This document shows positions 1 to 14,700 of a stretch of DNA of 64,000 nt, in pieces (position 1 is the stretch's first letter; every line of letters begins with the position of its first letter). The notes beneath the pieces were generated by a model that was not told where the DNA came from, searched no databases, and saw nothing but the letters and a program-made list of their open reading frames with translations. A program made the position numbers and the translations under genes. Source of the stretch: Adiantum capillus-veneris (Eukaryota; Streptophyta; Polypodiopsida; Polypodiales; Pteridaceae). The stretch lies in contig CM043959.1 in assembly GCA_014529385.2 (NCBI GenBank), positions 50,610,753-50,674,752 on the forward strand. The letters are read 5' to 3'.

Positions 1-1980
1 ATTTTATGGTTCGCTGTACAAATATGTGTCGTATTGACAATCTCATCACGAAGATGAGTGACAACAAGAGCATGAGTGTTCATGCTTCATTGAAAGACCA
101 AAGAACCATTTGATACTCACATTCAAGTGTTAGCAAAGGTAGAAGAAACATCAACACTTACAAGTTCATTCGTTGTAGCCTGCTTAGCAAGGCAATCTCT
201 AGCACCTTAGTGGGATCTATAATGGTGCATAGGACTCGACAGCGTTTCTCCTTTGAAGTGGAGAACTTCTCTTTTATCGCTTCCCTCCAAGCCATGGTGC
301 GATGATTCCCTTCCCAAACATAGAACATGTGATTTGTGAGATCTTGAAACTTTCTTTGTTTTTTTAACTCGGCTTCAAATTCTTCATTGATTTCATTCTA
401 AAGAGGATCCCATGTAGCCTTTATCTCATTTAGAACATTCACAAAGTCAAACTTCAAACAACATTCATAGCACGTGGACATCAATACAAAAATGAAAAGT
501 GTGAACACATACCATTCACAAAACTCTCCTCTCTTTTGCATGTTACCAAAGAGACAATGAATGCTCCTTTCTCTGGCATATAACCTTCTTTTTCAAAGGC
601 TGCCTTCAATCCACTGAGATCATCTCTCAAACTTCTCACTCTCGCATATGGAATCAATCTACATAAAGGAATGGAGGGACAATCGAAGCAACTAAAAACA
701 CGTGTGATTTCAAGAATGTCTGCACCTCTATGCATAAAGATATTTTTCTCATCTTCCATCTTAGACGCTGCAGTAACCTCATCCATTATCTCCCATGCAA
801 CAATCTGTAAACCATTCTCCTCGGGGGCTAAAGTATCATCAACTTCATGTAGAGAGCTTTGTCCCATTTCCATGGAAAGAACCTCCTCACCTTGTGTCTC
901 AATTTCCTCTATCATGTCGGTAGCTGAGACTGAAGATACTTGATCACTAGCATCTACCTGGCCATAAAGAGAAGCATTGTTACTCCTTCCCCTTCGTGAT
1001 CTTCCACGCGGTTTCGGGTTGTTTCAACATCAACAAAAACAATGGAGACAATAATTTTACAAAAGAGTCAAATTATATATGGCACCATATTGAAATAAAA
1101 CACAATAGAAATCTTTAAAAAAATTGGACATAGCTACCTTTGTACATAGAGCATTATTTCAATTAATACTATAGCCCATAATGGCTTCTCACTTGAAAAA
1201 AAATTTTCTTTAAAATTCTTTCATAAACATAATTTATGAAGCAACACATTAAGCAACAAATTTAGTACAAATATCATAAGACAATGCATATGTAAATAAA
1301 GTAAATGGTTTATATGCGTGTTGGCTATTGTTTTATTTTTCAGAAAGATAGTACTCACGCACATATACTAGTAGTCATCATAGTGTATACATCCTCTTCA
1401 CATTTGTGAGACAAGTACTAGTTATAGTAAAAGATCAACTATTGTTTCCATGCCAAGTAGAGTGTTTCTATGCCATCAAAAAGATGTAATTATTCAAGTG
1501 CTTAAATATGCAAACAAGGCCTTGAGAGTTTGTGATGATCCATGCCATATAATTTGCCAAACATCACAAACCAACGAAGATCCACCTTTTTACAATGGAT
1601 TGTTTATAGTATCTAGGCCCCTCGTAATGCATAGAAAATGTGGTATTTAAAATGGGTAGCATTTGAACAAATGTATCACAAAAACGTGCTAACAAACTAC
1701 CTAATTAGCCGTGGTCTCCATACATCAAATGCATGCAGAGGTCATACTGCATGCTGTAGAACCAACTGATATTAAATTGAGCAATATCCCCATTCAAAGC
1801 CAAGCTAATATAGAAGGGAAATGTTAAGCTAAGTTCAGGATGCATTAAGCTCGGAGTTTATTCATCACTTTCAAAGCAAAGAATCACAAAATTTTAAAGA
1901 CCAAAGTTTGCATTGAGCATCATTGAGTACCTTGTAGGTGGACAACCCCTTCGAGTCAACCCGGAGTTTCGACCAGCCAT
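1..1980 (-). pseudogene. Spliced gene fragment with ParB/Srx-like GNHR motif (continues past left edge)
   Basis: Translating the minus strand gives coherent coding blocks. A possible first exon (1980-1931) starts at an ATG, reads MAGRNSGLTRRG and ends at a GT donor. It can join in phase to a block beginning near 1000, rich in Arg/Gly/Ser, then acidic, then containing GYMPEKGAFIVSLVTC, down to a donor at about 513. A third block (about 474-162) contains MFYVWEGNHRTMAWREAI and ends at a perfect GTAAGT donor at 161. A fourth starts at 84 in matching phase and runs off the window. The GNHR segment resembles the G-x-H-R signature of ParB/sulfiredoxin-fold domains; that is a motif-level resemblance only. 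One in-frame TAG (398-400) sits in the third block, and the junction between blocks two and three does not resolve cleanly, so this is probably a pseudogene. The family is not identified; a transposon-derived plant gene is possible. Confidence 0.45.
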
Positions 1981-3102
1981 TGTCAATCCGTGTTCTAAAT
2001 CACACCTCTCAAAGCCCCTTCTAAAGCAGGAAACCACACTCTTTTGAAACCGGAATCCACGGACCTGCTGAGCTTGTCTTGGACGGAACCACCTGAACAA
2101 CCGCGCGCCGGCGCGCGCTCTTGCGGAGGCTACCTGAACGCTGACCTACTTGACTGAACGCTGACTTGCCTACTCGTGAATCTGCCTGAACCAGCCTGCC
2201 TGCTCGTGAACAGACTGAAACCGGCTGAACGCTGACCTGCCTGTTGAAACCGGCTGAACGCTGACTGGCTGAAATCGGACTTGTGCTGGCCTTGTGTAGG
2301 GCAGCAAGAGATAAGCTCAGTTGAAATCAGACCTGCTTGAACTATCGCGTGCCGGCGCGCGCTCCTACGGGTAGATAGGTATGGCTCCTCGCATGCACGC
2401 GCAACAGAGTAAACGCAAGCACGCACGCAGAACGGAAAACCTCAAAAAACGCAAGCAGGCGCGCTACAGAGGAACCTCAGAGCAGTGTTCGAGAAATATC
2501 ATTTTCACAAACATACAAAAATCCCTCCAAGACAATTCTGAACCGGAAATTTTACAATACTAGCCAATATTTTTGCAAAATTACACTATTTTCCATGTAT
2601 TGTAAGCGGAATTTTCTCTCTCTTGCCCTCCCCTCAACCGGCTACTTTGATTTAGCTCAAGGTTGTTTTTGTTTTTGAAACATGTCTTTTAATTTACTAT
2701 TGATGTAGATTACGACGTATGTTCAATTTTGAATTGATGTATTGTGATTCCGTGTTACTTCCATCTACATGGCACATTTTGATTTAGATGTTTTGCACTA
2801 TGTTGTTGACACCCGAAAGTTGAGAGACATACAGGCTCTAACCTCATGGTTAGTGCGTAGGTTGTACCTTGCCTTGAAAGTGATAATCCCATTCTAAATT
2901 CAAATGACAAAGTCATTCAAATTTTTAATGATTTGCTCGAATCTGTAAAAATCTAGTAAAATTTACGACATATTTTGCAGACATACATGAACCTAACGAC
3001 CCCTGGAAAGGTATCACTTCTACAAGATTTTATTGAATTTTTTAGATTTTGAACCGGACTTGCTTAACATTTCGGTGCTCATGTTTTATGAATGCAAGCT
3101 GT
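1981..3102. repeat. Intergenic stretch with GC-rich palindromic modules and CTGAACGCTGAC repeats
   Basis: Two related GC-rich modules with core GCCGGCGCGCGCTC lie at 2101-2126 and 2346-2370. Between them CTGAACGCTGAC occurs four times (2133, 2153, 2225, 2253), interspersed with CTGCCT and GAAACCGG words. The rest (2371-3102) is AT-rich with no convincing coding potential. No function can be assigned; the composition differs sharply from its AT-rich surroundings. Confidence 0.5.
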
Positions 3103-5765
<2,663 letters not shown>

Positions 5766-5803
5766 TTAGCCCCCCCCCCCCCCCCCCCCCCCCCCCTCCC
5801 TTA
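5766..5803 (-). other. Polypurine tract dominated by a 27-G run
   Basis: The plus strand shows 27 consecutive C (5770-5796), then TCCCTTAA. Read on the element strand this is a purine-rich block directly upstream of the 3' LTR, the position where plus-strand priming occurs in LTR elements. Polypurine tracts are usually 10-15 nt of mixed A/G, so this one may have expanded by slippage. Confidence 0.6.
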
Positions 5804-5878
5804 AATAATGGTACATTCATGTACCATTTATCCGACCATACAACATGTAGATTGTGTAACGTATGTCTTTGTCTGCTC

Positions 5879-6978
5879 TCATATTTGAATAACCTTTGTT
5901 GTATGATTAAAAAACCTTGCGTGATATGAAAGGTTCTCAGAGCCAATAGCAAGATGTAATGAAGTGACTGAGTAAACCTCCTTCATTGAGAAAGTTTCTA
6001 TAAGCACCCCCCCAGGATCAAAGATCTTGAAATATCTTTCCCAAAGAGAGATGTATGGTATGGAATCACTTACTGATTTCGGTTGAAGAAACTTGTAGAT
6101 TTTATTGTTGTCCATCATTCCATCTATCAGTATGAATGTGATATAAAAGATTGTTTGCTCTTCCTCCTTTGTAAAGTTGATGTATCTGCTACGATCTTCA
6201 AGAGCTTGTATGAGCAAATTCCTGAACTATAGCTTATAAAATTCATTCAACCTGGGTAGGCTCATCAAGTCAAAAATTCTATGACCTTCATGATTTATGA
6301 AAGCTTGATCCATGCTTCCAACCACTATTGGAAGATATTGTAATTAGTTTACCACAAAAGTAGATAATAGACGAAGGTTTCTATTGCTTCCAACACATTG
6401 GAAGAGAATAGATTTTGGTACTGATTGATGAAATATCCACATGTAGCAATCAACAAGTTTTTTATCTATGATGAAGATCAGAAGCATCATAATGTGTGAC
6501 CTCCATACACCAAAGAACCAAATGTAGAAGGTTTGGAAACATTTGTTCATCACCAAGTATTCATGTCCTCTTCCACTTAAGAAGGTATGGTGCCCCGGAT
6601 GAAAGGTATATGTGAAGAGAGGAGAAGTTGACTTTGAAGAGGTGAAACCCAATGTGAAGATGATTTGGGTTTCAAAAGCTTGGACTTTCTTGCTAAGAGA
6701 TTGTCCCATGAATGCAGATCCACCCACTAAAACACCATTGGAGAGAATATACCCCTCTGACAGTTTCCTTTTATGATTTTATTTTTTACTACTCTCCCAT
6801 GTTCTTCATCCCCTTCTAAGCCCCCCCTTTGGCAAGGTTGTAACTCCTCACATTGTACCACCTCAAAGGTTGATGGATTACTGTTTGATTTTGTGAAAAC
6901 TTTGGCTTCTTGCATGATAGGTTCCTCCATGCTTAATATACATGGGTCATACCAATGATTTTCAACATCCTCAAACAC
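5879..6978 (-). pseudogene. Unassigned coding fragments downstream of gag in the TR-GAG element
   Basis: Three short minus-strand reading frames (5879-6217, 6344-6727, 6727-6978) follow the gag ORF. None shows a zinc knuckle, aspartic protease, YxDD, RNase H or DDE signature. They may be decayed remnants of a second gene or ordinary untranslated leader or tail. The 83-codon frame ending at 6727 lies directly downstream of gag and may be its frameshifted continuation. Confidence 0.3.
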
Positions 6979-8025
6979 TTATTGAAGATTATCCTCACAT
7001 GGATTCAACTCACACACTTCTACTTTGTTTTGGAGTTGGCATTCCATGTACACAATCATCTCTTTATGATCAATGTGGTCCATGATCTCCCCACCTATGA
7101 TTTCATCTTCTTCTTCACTCTCTTCTTTTAGACAAGATACACTCTCAGAACATTCCATAAGATCAAGGTTACCTTCAAGGTCTTCATTCTCCATAGAGTC
7201 ATGTTGCACAAAAGCTTCGTCTGCTCGGACTAGAAATTGATCCTCTGCCAAAAGGTTGGATGTATCCATTATTGAATCATCAATGCTATTTGAGATATCT
7301 TGTGTCAATTTTTGCATGCTTGTGATAAAGGTAGAAGAAAGAGATTTCACATTTGAATCTTCGCCACACACTTTAGCACTTGAATAATCAGTTGGCATGT
7401 AAGTAACTTCTTCAACATTTGTTGGAGTAGAAGAAGAAAAGTATGGCAAAGGAGATGACTCCTTGATAGAAACACTTTCATGATGGTTGGTTCTTCCAGC
7501 ATGATGGAAACCATTTTTGATGTAGAAGTACTTGTGAAACTTCCTTCGGGCAATAGTGACCGCTTCTTCAAAGGTAGAGGGTCCACTACAAGTAACCTTA
7601 GTCTTTAGGAAAGGAGACAAACCCGAAATAAATTGCTCCATTTTTACATAATCTGGAAATGTAGAACTAAACCCACATCTTTCCAATTGACGAGAAAAAA
7701 TATCCTCATAAGCATAGTAGTCTTCACCATGTTGTTGAAGTCTCCCTAATGAAGTCCATGTTGTCTCTGTTGTTGGAAATTTAGAGAATCTGGTCTTCAA
7801 AGCTTTGGAAATTTGGGTATATCCATCTTCAATCTGAGAAGACATACTCCAAAACCATTGCTCAGCGTTGCCTCTAAGGCATAGAAATAGAAAATCCCCT
7901 TTTTCAATGTCATCCCTTTTACCAAGGATACGACAAACCATTCTAAAATCAGCAAGAAAATCATCAACATCTTCTTCTAGATTTCCGAAGAAGATTGGGA
8001 TATCATCAAAGGTATAGCGTGTCAT
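6979..8025 (-). CDS. Gag-like protein (retrotransposon gag domain) of the TR-GAG element
   Basis: An uninterrupted 348-codon ORF starts at an ATG about 300 nt inside the 5' LTR boundary. The N-terminal half has the usual plant retrotransposon Gag layout: LEEDVDDFLADFRMVCRI near residues 16-33, an EQWFWSM segment near residue 55, a helix-rich ARRKF block near residue 165. The C-terminal half is acidic and Ser-rich, with no CCHC zinc knuckle, unusual for a nucleocapsid-bearing Gag. In LTR elements Gag forms the cytoplasmic particle that packages element RNA; here the enzymes would have to come from another element. It is the only long undamaged ORF in this element. A host gene derived from Gag is less likely, given its position between two LTRs. 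Confidence 0.75.
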   Translation of the reverse strand: MTRYTFDDIPIFFGNLEEDVDDFLADFRMVCRILGKRDDIEKGDFLFLCLRGNAEQWFWSMSSQIEDGYTQISKALKTRFSKFPTTETTWTSLGRLQQHGEDYYAYEDIFSRQLERCGFSSTFPDYVKMEQFISGLSPFLKTKVTCSGPSTFEEAVTIARRKFHKYFYIKNGFHHAGRTNHHESVSIKESSPLPYFSSSTPTNVEEVTYMPTDYSSAKVCGEDSNVKSLSSTFITSMQKLTQDISNSIDDSIMDTSNLLAEDQFLVRADEAFVQHDSMENEDLEGNLDLMECSESVSCLKEESEEEDEIIGGEIMDHIDHKEMIVYMECQLQNKVEVCELNPCEDNLQ

Positions 8026-8302
8026 AGTCTCTCAATGCTAGAACCACACAAAGATTAGTTTCAAACAATCATCAACTAACTACACAAAGTTTTGAAAGGT
8101 CTTTCAACATGAATTCTAGATTCTTATGTGAAAATGTTTTTTTCCTTTCTTATGTTATGCTAATCCAAACCGTATTCTATATCAATTTTTGTTGCCTTGA
8201 AATTAAACTCGGTCATACAAGTTTTCACGATTCATATAATATACTTGATTATGCTGAACTTCAAGCATTCATGCAATACAACAACAATAAGCACAAAGTC
8301 AG

Positions 8303-8321
8303 TTCCTCCGTGGGGGCACCA
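8303..8321 (-). other. Candidate primer-binding site of the TR-GAG element
   Basis: On the element strand TGGTGCCCCCACGGAGGAA begins a few bases after the end of the 5' LTR. It starts with TGG, as expected for complementarity to a tRNA CCA end. It is not the initiator-Met site; the tRNA is not identified. Confidence 0.55.
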
Positions 8322-8324
8322 ATT

Positions 8325-8495
8325 TGAGGCGGTTTGGGGCGGGCAACAAGAAGAGTGGCCTCTAAGAACTTTTCTAGGCTCCCGTACTGATCAATTGGGT
8401 TGAGGTTGGAAAAAACAGCAAACACACACACAAACCCGCAACCTAACCCTACACAAATTGGGACACCACCTAGTTTTGGATGCGAACTAGGACGC

Positions 8496-8537
<42 letters not shown>

Positions 8538-10927
8538 TGCTCGACTGCTTTGAAATATTCAACAGTGATCAAGCAAACACAATTATATATGTAAGAAAAA
8601 GAGGGAAGGGGGAGGGGGTGATTGTTGCACTAATACCTTCTTACAAATCTGTCATGACCAATGAAAGTGAGATTAGTATTTGTTCAACATAGCTTGAGTA
8701 AATAACACCACAACACATCACAAGAAAAGCCACCCCAATCACTGTCTTAAGGCCAGGGGAGTCCTCTCCACCCTGTTGCCCTCTTACAGTATGTGGAATT
8801 TATGGCTGAATTGATGACAACACCCAGAAACAAGCTATCAAGAACTTAAAAAAACACCAAGACACTTACACATCATTGTTGTCCATTACTTCACATTGAA
8901 AGAGAGACAAAGTATCCAAGCTTAGTCCAAATCCACCCTCCTTGATTCAACAAATGTTGGGCTTACACTAGTAGGAGAAATGATAGATTTCCTACTCTCA
9001 ATTGAATGATCACTCTCTCTCTTACAATGGCATAGCGTTTCCTTGCTAATCACCCCTATTACAACACATGCACGTGCATAAGACAATGAGCTTCGACTCA
9101 AGAACTCCTTCTAGAGAGGTTGAGCTTGGCTTCTCAAGCTATAGCATAGTGCTTTTTCTTATGACTCCCCCCATTTGTGCTAGCTACACCCTCCTTTTAT
9201 AGCAATTTTGGGAGCTTGGGTTACTACTCTAACCATGGTTGGGTTAGACTTTCAGCACTTATCTAATTTCTTTTGCTTGGAATTATCAAGAAGTTGGTGT
9301 GGATAGATGAAGAAAAGAGAGAGGAGAGAAGTGGAGGTGATAGGACTTCTCATAGTAGGTTAGTGTTAGTAAATTAGTAGAGTTAGTATTTTTATTAATT
9401 TACAAATGGAATGGGATATTTACAATGTAAGTATCCAAATAGGATACAAATAAGGAAGAAAAAACTCTTAATAGGTAAGAAAATATGGATTTCTTACAAT
9501 GTTGATGCTCCAAGTGTCTTGAGTAGGGTCAATTTTGACGCTTGTTGACGGTCCACTAGCTTTGACGGTACATTTTTTCTCCACTCTTGACCTTCCTTGA
9601 GAGCCAAGGTAAGTGAACATGAGTAATCAATCACCATGATGCTCTCTTTCAAGAGAAGAGGCTGAATTTTGTGGTTTTTTTGATAGACATGGGTAATATG
9701 GATGAGGAAAAATGAGACTAGGTGATCAATTTTGGAATGGAAGTGTGTGTAGGAGACATGAGTTCACCATGGTTTCTCTTGTTCTTCAAGGTTGAGAAGA
9801 AGGTGAGTAGGGTGCAGAGAGGAGTGGTGAGAGAGGAGGAATGATGAGTGGAGAAGTGTGTGTGAAAGAGGAAAATGATAAAGTGGAAGAGGAAGTGTGG
9901 CTGCATAGCATGGGCAAACTGGGGTCCACCAATAAAATCATAGCTCACAGCTCGTAGCTCAAAAAAATATGAAAACATTTGAGGTAAAAGTTCAGCCCAC
10001 GAGCTACAAATTTTGTTTGTATCACCTTTTCAAATTCGGGGAGCATGTGATCTTTACAAATTTAGCAAAACCGACAGTTTTTTTCCACTGCAGAAAGTCC
10101 TTGTGAGGTCCTTCTTTGGAAGATTCTTTTAAATACCTCCAAGAGTGAGACCCCCATGGTGCATGCATGCATGCCACATACCCTTGACCTTATTTGGTAG
10201 GTCTATAATTGAAGATATTGTTGAGATCATGATATAAGTTAATAGTACAACTAAGAAAATCAAATATTGAGGGGTCTAAAAAAATATGTACATGTCAAAT
10301 ATAAATAATATAGGTGGAAAAAATATAAAGGGGTCAAAATAAATCTCTTTCATTATAAGTCTACCATAAAAAGATGAATATTTTTGGTGGTCTAATTTAT
10401 GAGAGTAATAGAGAATAGATGTAGGAAGGAAAAAATCACAATAGTGAAAAAATATACACATAAATAGAACTGGTTTTTTTGGATTTTAGTTGGGATGGTG
10501 TTACACCAAAAATAAGAGAAGCTTGCATGAAATTATTTTTATATGGAATAAAGAGTATGCAAAATGGTAAGAAGAAATATGGTAATGGTGAGTCAATGTA
10601 CATAGCATAAATAACACATACCTAAGTATAAATATTTAAATAAATACCAAAATAATTATGAAAAAAATTCTTATATTTAGGCCCTATATACAATGAAATA
10701 TTTACACCCAAAGAGGCCATAATATACCTTTTTTTAAATTTTTTTGGCTCAACTAGCCCAATGACTAGCTAGCTATTTGAGGGTTTTTAAGAAAATATGG
10801 AGAAAGTCCCCTAACTCACACACGCCTATGTACAGTGAAATGGTAGGGATAACCAAAATATTTGAGTGATTTGATAGGGTGAGGTAGCTTACTATGGCAA
10901 TTATGGAAAGCCGAAAAACGGCTATTA
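8325..10927 (-). repeat. 5' LTR of the TR-GAG element
   Basis: This 2603-bp copy matches 3103-5765. Its (GA)n array (about 8499-8535) is much shorter than in the other LTR. On the element strand it starts with TA where the 3' LTR starts with TG. The adjacent flank (10928 onward) is unique sequence. Confidence 0.85.
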
Positions 10928-11313
10928 CCGTCTGCACCGCTTTTTGGAGAATGACGCCCGAAATAACGACTACCATCTGTAGCTGATGTTATTTTTCAGT
11001 ATAGACTCTGCACTCACTTTCATTTGAAACTTAATTAGTAACCTTAACTGCTCTAAGACGATTGCTTCCAATGTCTAGGCATATTACAGTATTCGGGCCA
11101 CAAGTTGGTCAAAAGCTTGTCCTTATTTTCAAGGCAGCACATATGCGCTTTCTGTCTCTTCTGTGAAACAGCATTTTGAGCTAACTAATGCATTTACTTT
11201 ACATCCACTTACACGAAGTGGAGGACATGTAAAAATGGAAGTTACTGAGTTTATTAGTGGGTGAAGAGGTCTTCCTTCTGAATCATGATGTCTGTTAGTT
11301 CTTCAAGGTTCGC
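10928..11313. other. Unassigned spacer before the MULE remnant
   Basis: About 390 bp between the right LTR and the first recognisable transposase codons. No clear terminal inverted repeat, gene or tandem repeat was seen. Confidence 0.4.
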
Positions 11314-14241
11314 TTGACAATTCTTGAACATGACAATGGAATTAAGGCTCCTCCAGTAATTGTCGATTTAGAATCAGATGCCGAGTCATGTGGCTGCTCT
11401 AGCGTACTTGATATTATACGCTCAATGCCTTTACAGAGCAACTTGTACTTGGCCCTGAAACAAGCCAAAGATATCATTCAAGTTCAAGAGATTCCTCTGT
11501 TTTATGATGATGTGTTGCATTTGATTTTCCCTCTCTAGGTCACGCTAATGGAATGATTGGGATGGAACAGAGACATGATAGCCACATGTGGACTGAATAT
11601 GTCACATGTAGTAGTGATACCTTTCTAGGGGTCGTTAGGTTCAGTCGATGCTCGGGTCACTTATGTTGTGTCAACATTGATTTTCCATCTTACTCGAGGA
11701 CAGGACTCTACAATGAGGTTCATTGGCGAGGCCGGCTTTCAAAGTCATCTCCAAAAGGCATGCTAACACTTGAATATGGCACCTTGACATGCAATCATTG
11801 CTCTGAAATTCCATAGTGTGTGGCAACCTATCCTGCAGTTATTTATTATTGTATGCCAAGGGAGAAACAAAAGTGGACCCGTTGTGTGTTGCATCTAGGT
11901 GAGCATCAACATCCTTGTGCAGAAGAGAGGTCAAGAGTAAATGAGAAAAAAGTAGCATCAGTGCTTCAAGCTCGTGCTGCTCAAGAACCATTCACTATAG
12001 CCAAACAGCTCGAGCGCATGACTGCTCAGGATATGATGGGAAATCTTGTAATGGAAAATGCAGACAACACCAAATATATTGAAGATTGTGAGTTTGTTGA
12101 ATTTCTGGACACAATCACACCTTTGTCAAGTAGACGAAGGATTGAATGAAGCTTGGAATGCGCCAAAAGACCAAAAAATATAAGTGCAAGAGGCTTAGAA
12201 GCAATGCTTGACTTGAAGAGTAAGAGTAGGTATCCATATATTATGATGTTCTCTTCCCTGGTCAGCTTGGAAATGCCTAGCAACCACATGTGTTCAACAT
12301 GTGAATAATTGGGCTAGGAAGTGGAGTTGATCTGGTTAATCGAATGCGTCTGAGTGGAAATCTTGAGTAGATGTGGATACACTTTGATCATGTGCATTGT
12401 GTGCAAGGATGGCCCACAATGTCTGCACATGTTTATGATCCGTTTGTTCGTGAACTTATGACAATCGCAACATGTGAGTTTACTGTGGAGAATAAGTTTG
12501 CACAAATAGAGTTTTGGAAGATGCTCAATAAGGTGGTTCAAGATCAAGGATTTGATAAGCCTGAGTTCAGAGGTTTCATGTCTGATGAGGCTAATGCAAA
12601 CTGGATAGCAATTAGAACAGTTTACTTTGGGGGTCCCAACAAGGTTGTACCATCTAAGGAAAGGTCTCGCGTGTTTCATTGGGAGAAATCCATGATCCGA
12701 CATACTACTAAGTGTATCAAACCTTCCTCACAAGAGGAACACAAAATTAAATGCCAAAAATGGCGAAATGCACCATCAGAGAATCAAGCAGATATTTGCA
12801 AAGGAGAGCTTCGTCGCTTTTGGAGAGCAGGGCATGCTGTTGATGGTGGTGAAGTTTCATGTTTGGAGACATGGTTGGCTTGGTGGGATATCAGAGTTTC
12901 ACATTGGGGAGGAAGATTTATTATGCAATATGAGTCTGGCATTTTTGTGCCAAACACTAACTTGTCTGAGAGTAAACATGCTAGCATGCGGGCATGCTTT
13001 GGTTTCAAAGAGAAAATTAGTTTATATGAAGCCGCAAGGGCAGATATGGCAATGGTTGTACTACAATAGTTGTATAATGCATACCTTAAAGGTGCAAAGA
13101 CATGTAGTGGTCCCGGAATACAAGACCTTGCGCAAAGATTTTTAAATCATTCATCCACTGCCTCGGCTGCAACGAAGTTGGTCAATCTTACACACTGCTC
13201 AATGGACGAAATGGGTTTGCAAAGTCCGGAGATGAATAGGTCAAATATAAGGGAGAAGAGTGTAAAGAAAAAGAGACCAATCTTTTTGGATGCTGGTGTT
13301 GTGCTAGAGGATGATAGCCACAAGCCCGAGTATGTCACAGTCACTGAGCCCATTGGTAGAACAAAGTATGCACGTGCACATGGGGAAACAAAGTATTGGC
13401 CTAAGGTGACTGTTGCAAAAACGGTATGGGCAATTAGGAGAACTGAACCTGGACGTAAAATGACATGTTTTGGAATTTTGCAAGATCAAACAGATAGATG
13501 TGGACGATTCGCCTAATATTAATTCTGGGGTAGTTGCACTGTGCTTTTGGGGTCGAAGAAAATATCCCTCGTCAGGATCAAAGCCTGGGGGGATTGTTGA
13601 GGATTATGTATGGTTTTGCAATGCTAGTAACATGCACACATGGAAGATTCATGACATGGTGGTGGGGCCACCCGGACCTGCAACAGGGGTTTGGAGGGTC
13701 GCAGAGGGTACAAATCTACTACCACATGAGGCAGTTCAACTCCAAGCAAATGGATTTGTACTTCAACAACAACATGGGGTAGAATGTGCAACTGTGAATG
13801 GGGGCATTCAAGCAGCAAATAGAGTTACAAGTGCCTTTCGGCCCAAATACAGGGATGGCAAGGTTATTAAATGGCGCTCAAAGCTGACAAAAGAATTTCA
13901 AACCAGAATTGATATTGGAAAATGCATGGCAACAACATTAGTTAAAGAGGTTATTGTTGTGTGCAATGAAACACATGTTTTCTACATTAGCACAGAGGGG
14001 TCAAGGGCAAAGGGAGTTTCATACTCTATGACATTGTCTGATTTTCCAAGATGTACATGTGAGGACTACCAAAAGAGAGAACAAGAGGTTGACATATGTG
14101 CCATGCAAGCATATTTACTATGTGTTTCTCCAAAATTTGGGTTTGGACTCTCATGCCCATGAGTTCATGCACCAAGCAGCCCTAACGAAGGTGGAGCTGT
14201 TTCAAGCTTTGGGAGGATGCCAAATGTGCAACAATAGTTAA
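11314..14241 (+). pseudogene. Degenerate Mutator-like (MULE) transposase with WRKY-GCM1-like finger and SWIM finger
   Basis: A transposase can be followed through several frames. After a possible intron ending at the AG near 11537, 11553-12149 encodes CxxC (TCNHCSEIP) and a HLGEHQHPC segment like the WRKY-GCM1 finger of plant MULE proteins. 12371-13516 contains the core with FMSDEANANW (a DDE-type Asp near 12584), FHWEKS, and NLSESKHASM supplying an acidic position. 13470-14241 ends in a SWIM zinc finger: CTC at 14052-14060 and CKH at 14104-14112. In-frame TAGs lie at 11814-11816 and 13067-13069; frames shift between 12149 and 12371, near 13500, and near 14080 inside the SWIM finger. MULE transposases cut and paste DNA in the nucleus; this copy cannot. 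Terminal inverted repeats were not located. Confidence 0.7.
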
Positions 14242-14700
14242 AGTGGCTCTAGATGTAAAGGCTTTGTGTGGTATGTATTTTGAAATGCAGCGGTGTTTTG
14301 TCTACTTATGATAAGCCCTAGTTTGTGAGAGATCAGCCCTATGATAAGCCCTAGCGGTATTTTGTCTACTTATGATAAGCCCTAGTTTGTGAGAGATCAG
14401 CACAAGTTTTGAGAGTGCATTCTATTAATAGTTTCTTGTAAATTTCATATGTGTTTGTAAAAAAATGAACACTATTTTGTTTTAAACAATGTAAGATGGA
14501 ACGGATTTGCTACATAATCTTATTGAAGATTGGGGTTATGTTCTTCATTCATTTTCTTTTGTCATTTTTTTGGTGGCTAGGTTAGTTCAAGTGCCTCTCT
14601 TAAATTTTCCATTTACGTTTGCGAAAAAATTAACATTATGGATCTTTTTTTATAAACAAAGTAAGATACAACAAGTTCTCTTAACCTATCTCGCTTGGTT
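14242..14700. repeat. AT-rich spacer with a 62-bp tandem duplication
   Basis: A unit containing TTGTCTACTTATGATAAGCC and TTTGTGAGAGATCAG is repeated back to back at about 14288-14403. The remainder shows no coding potential on either strand. Confidence 0.55.

Noticed and set aside
671..943. 90-codon plus-strand ORF at 671-943
   Set aside because: Antisense shadow of the minus-strand GNHR gene, which has coherent protein-like content and splice signals.
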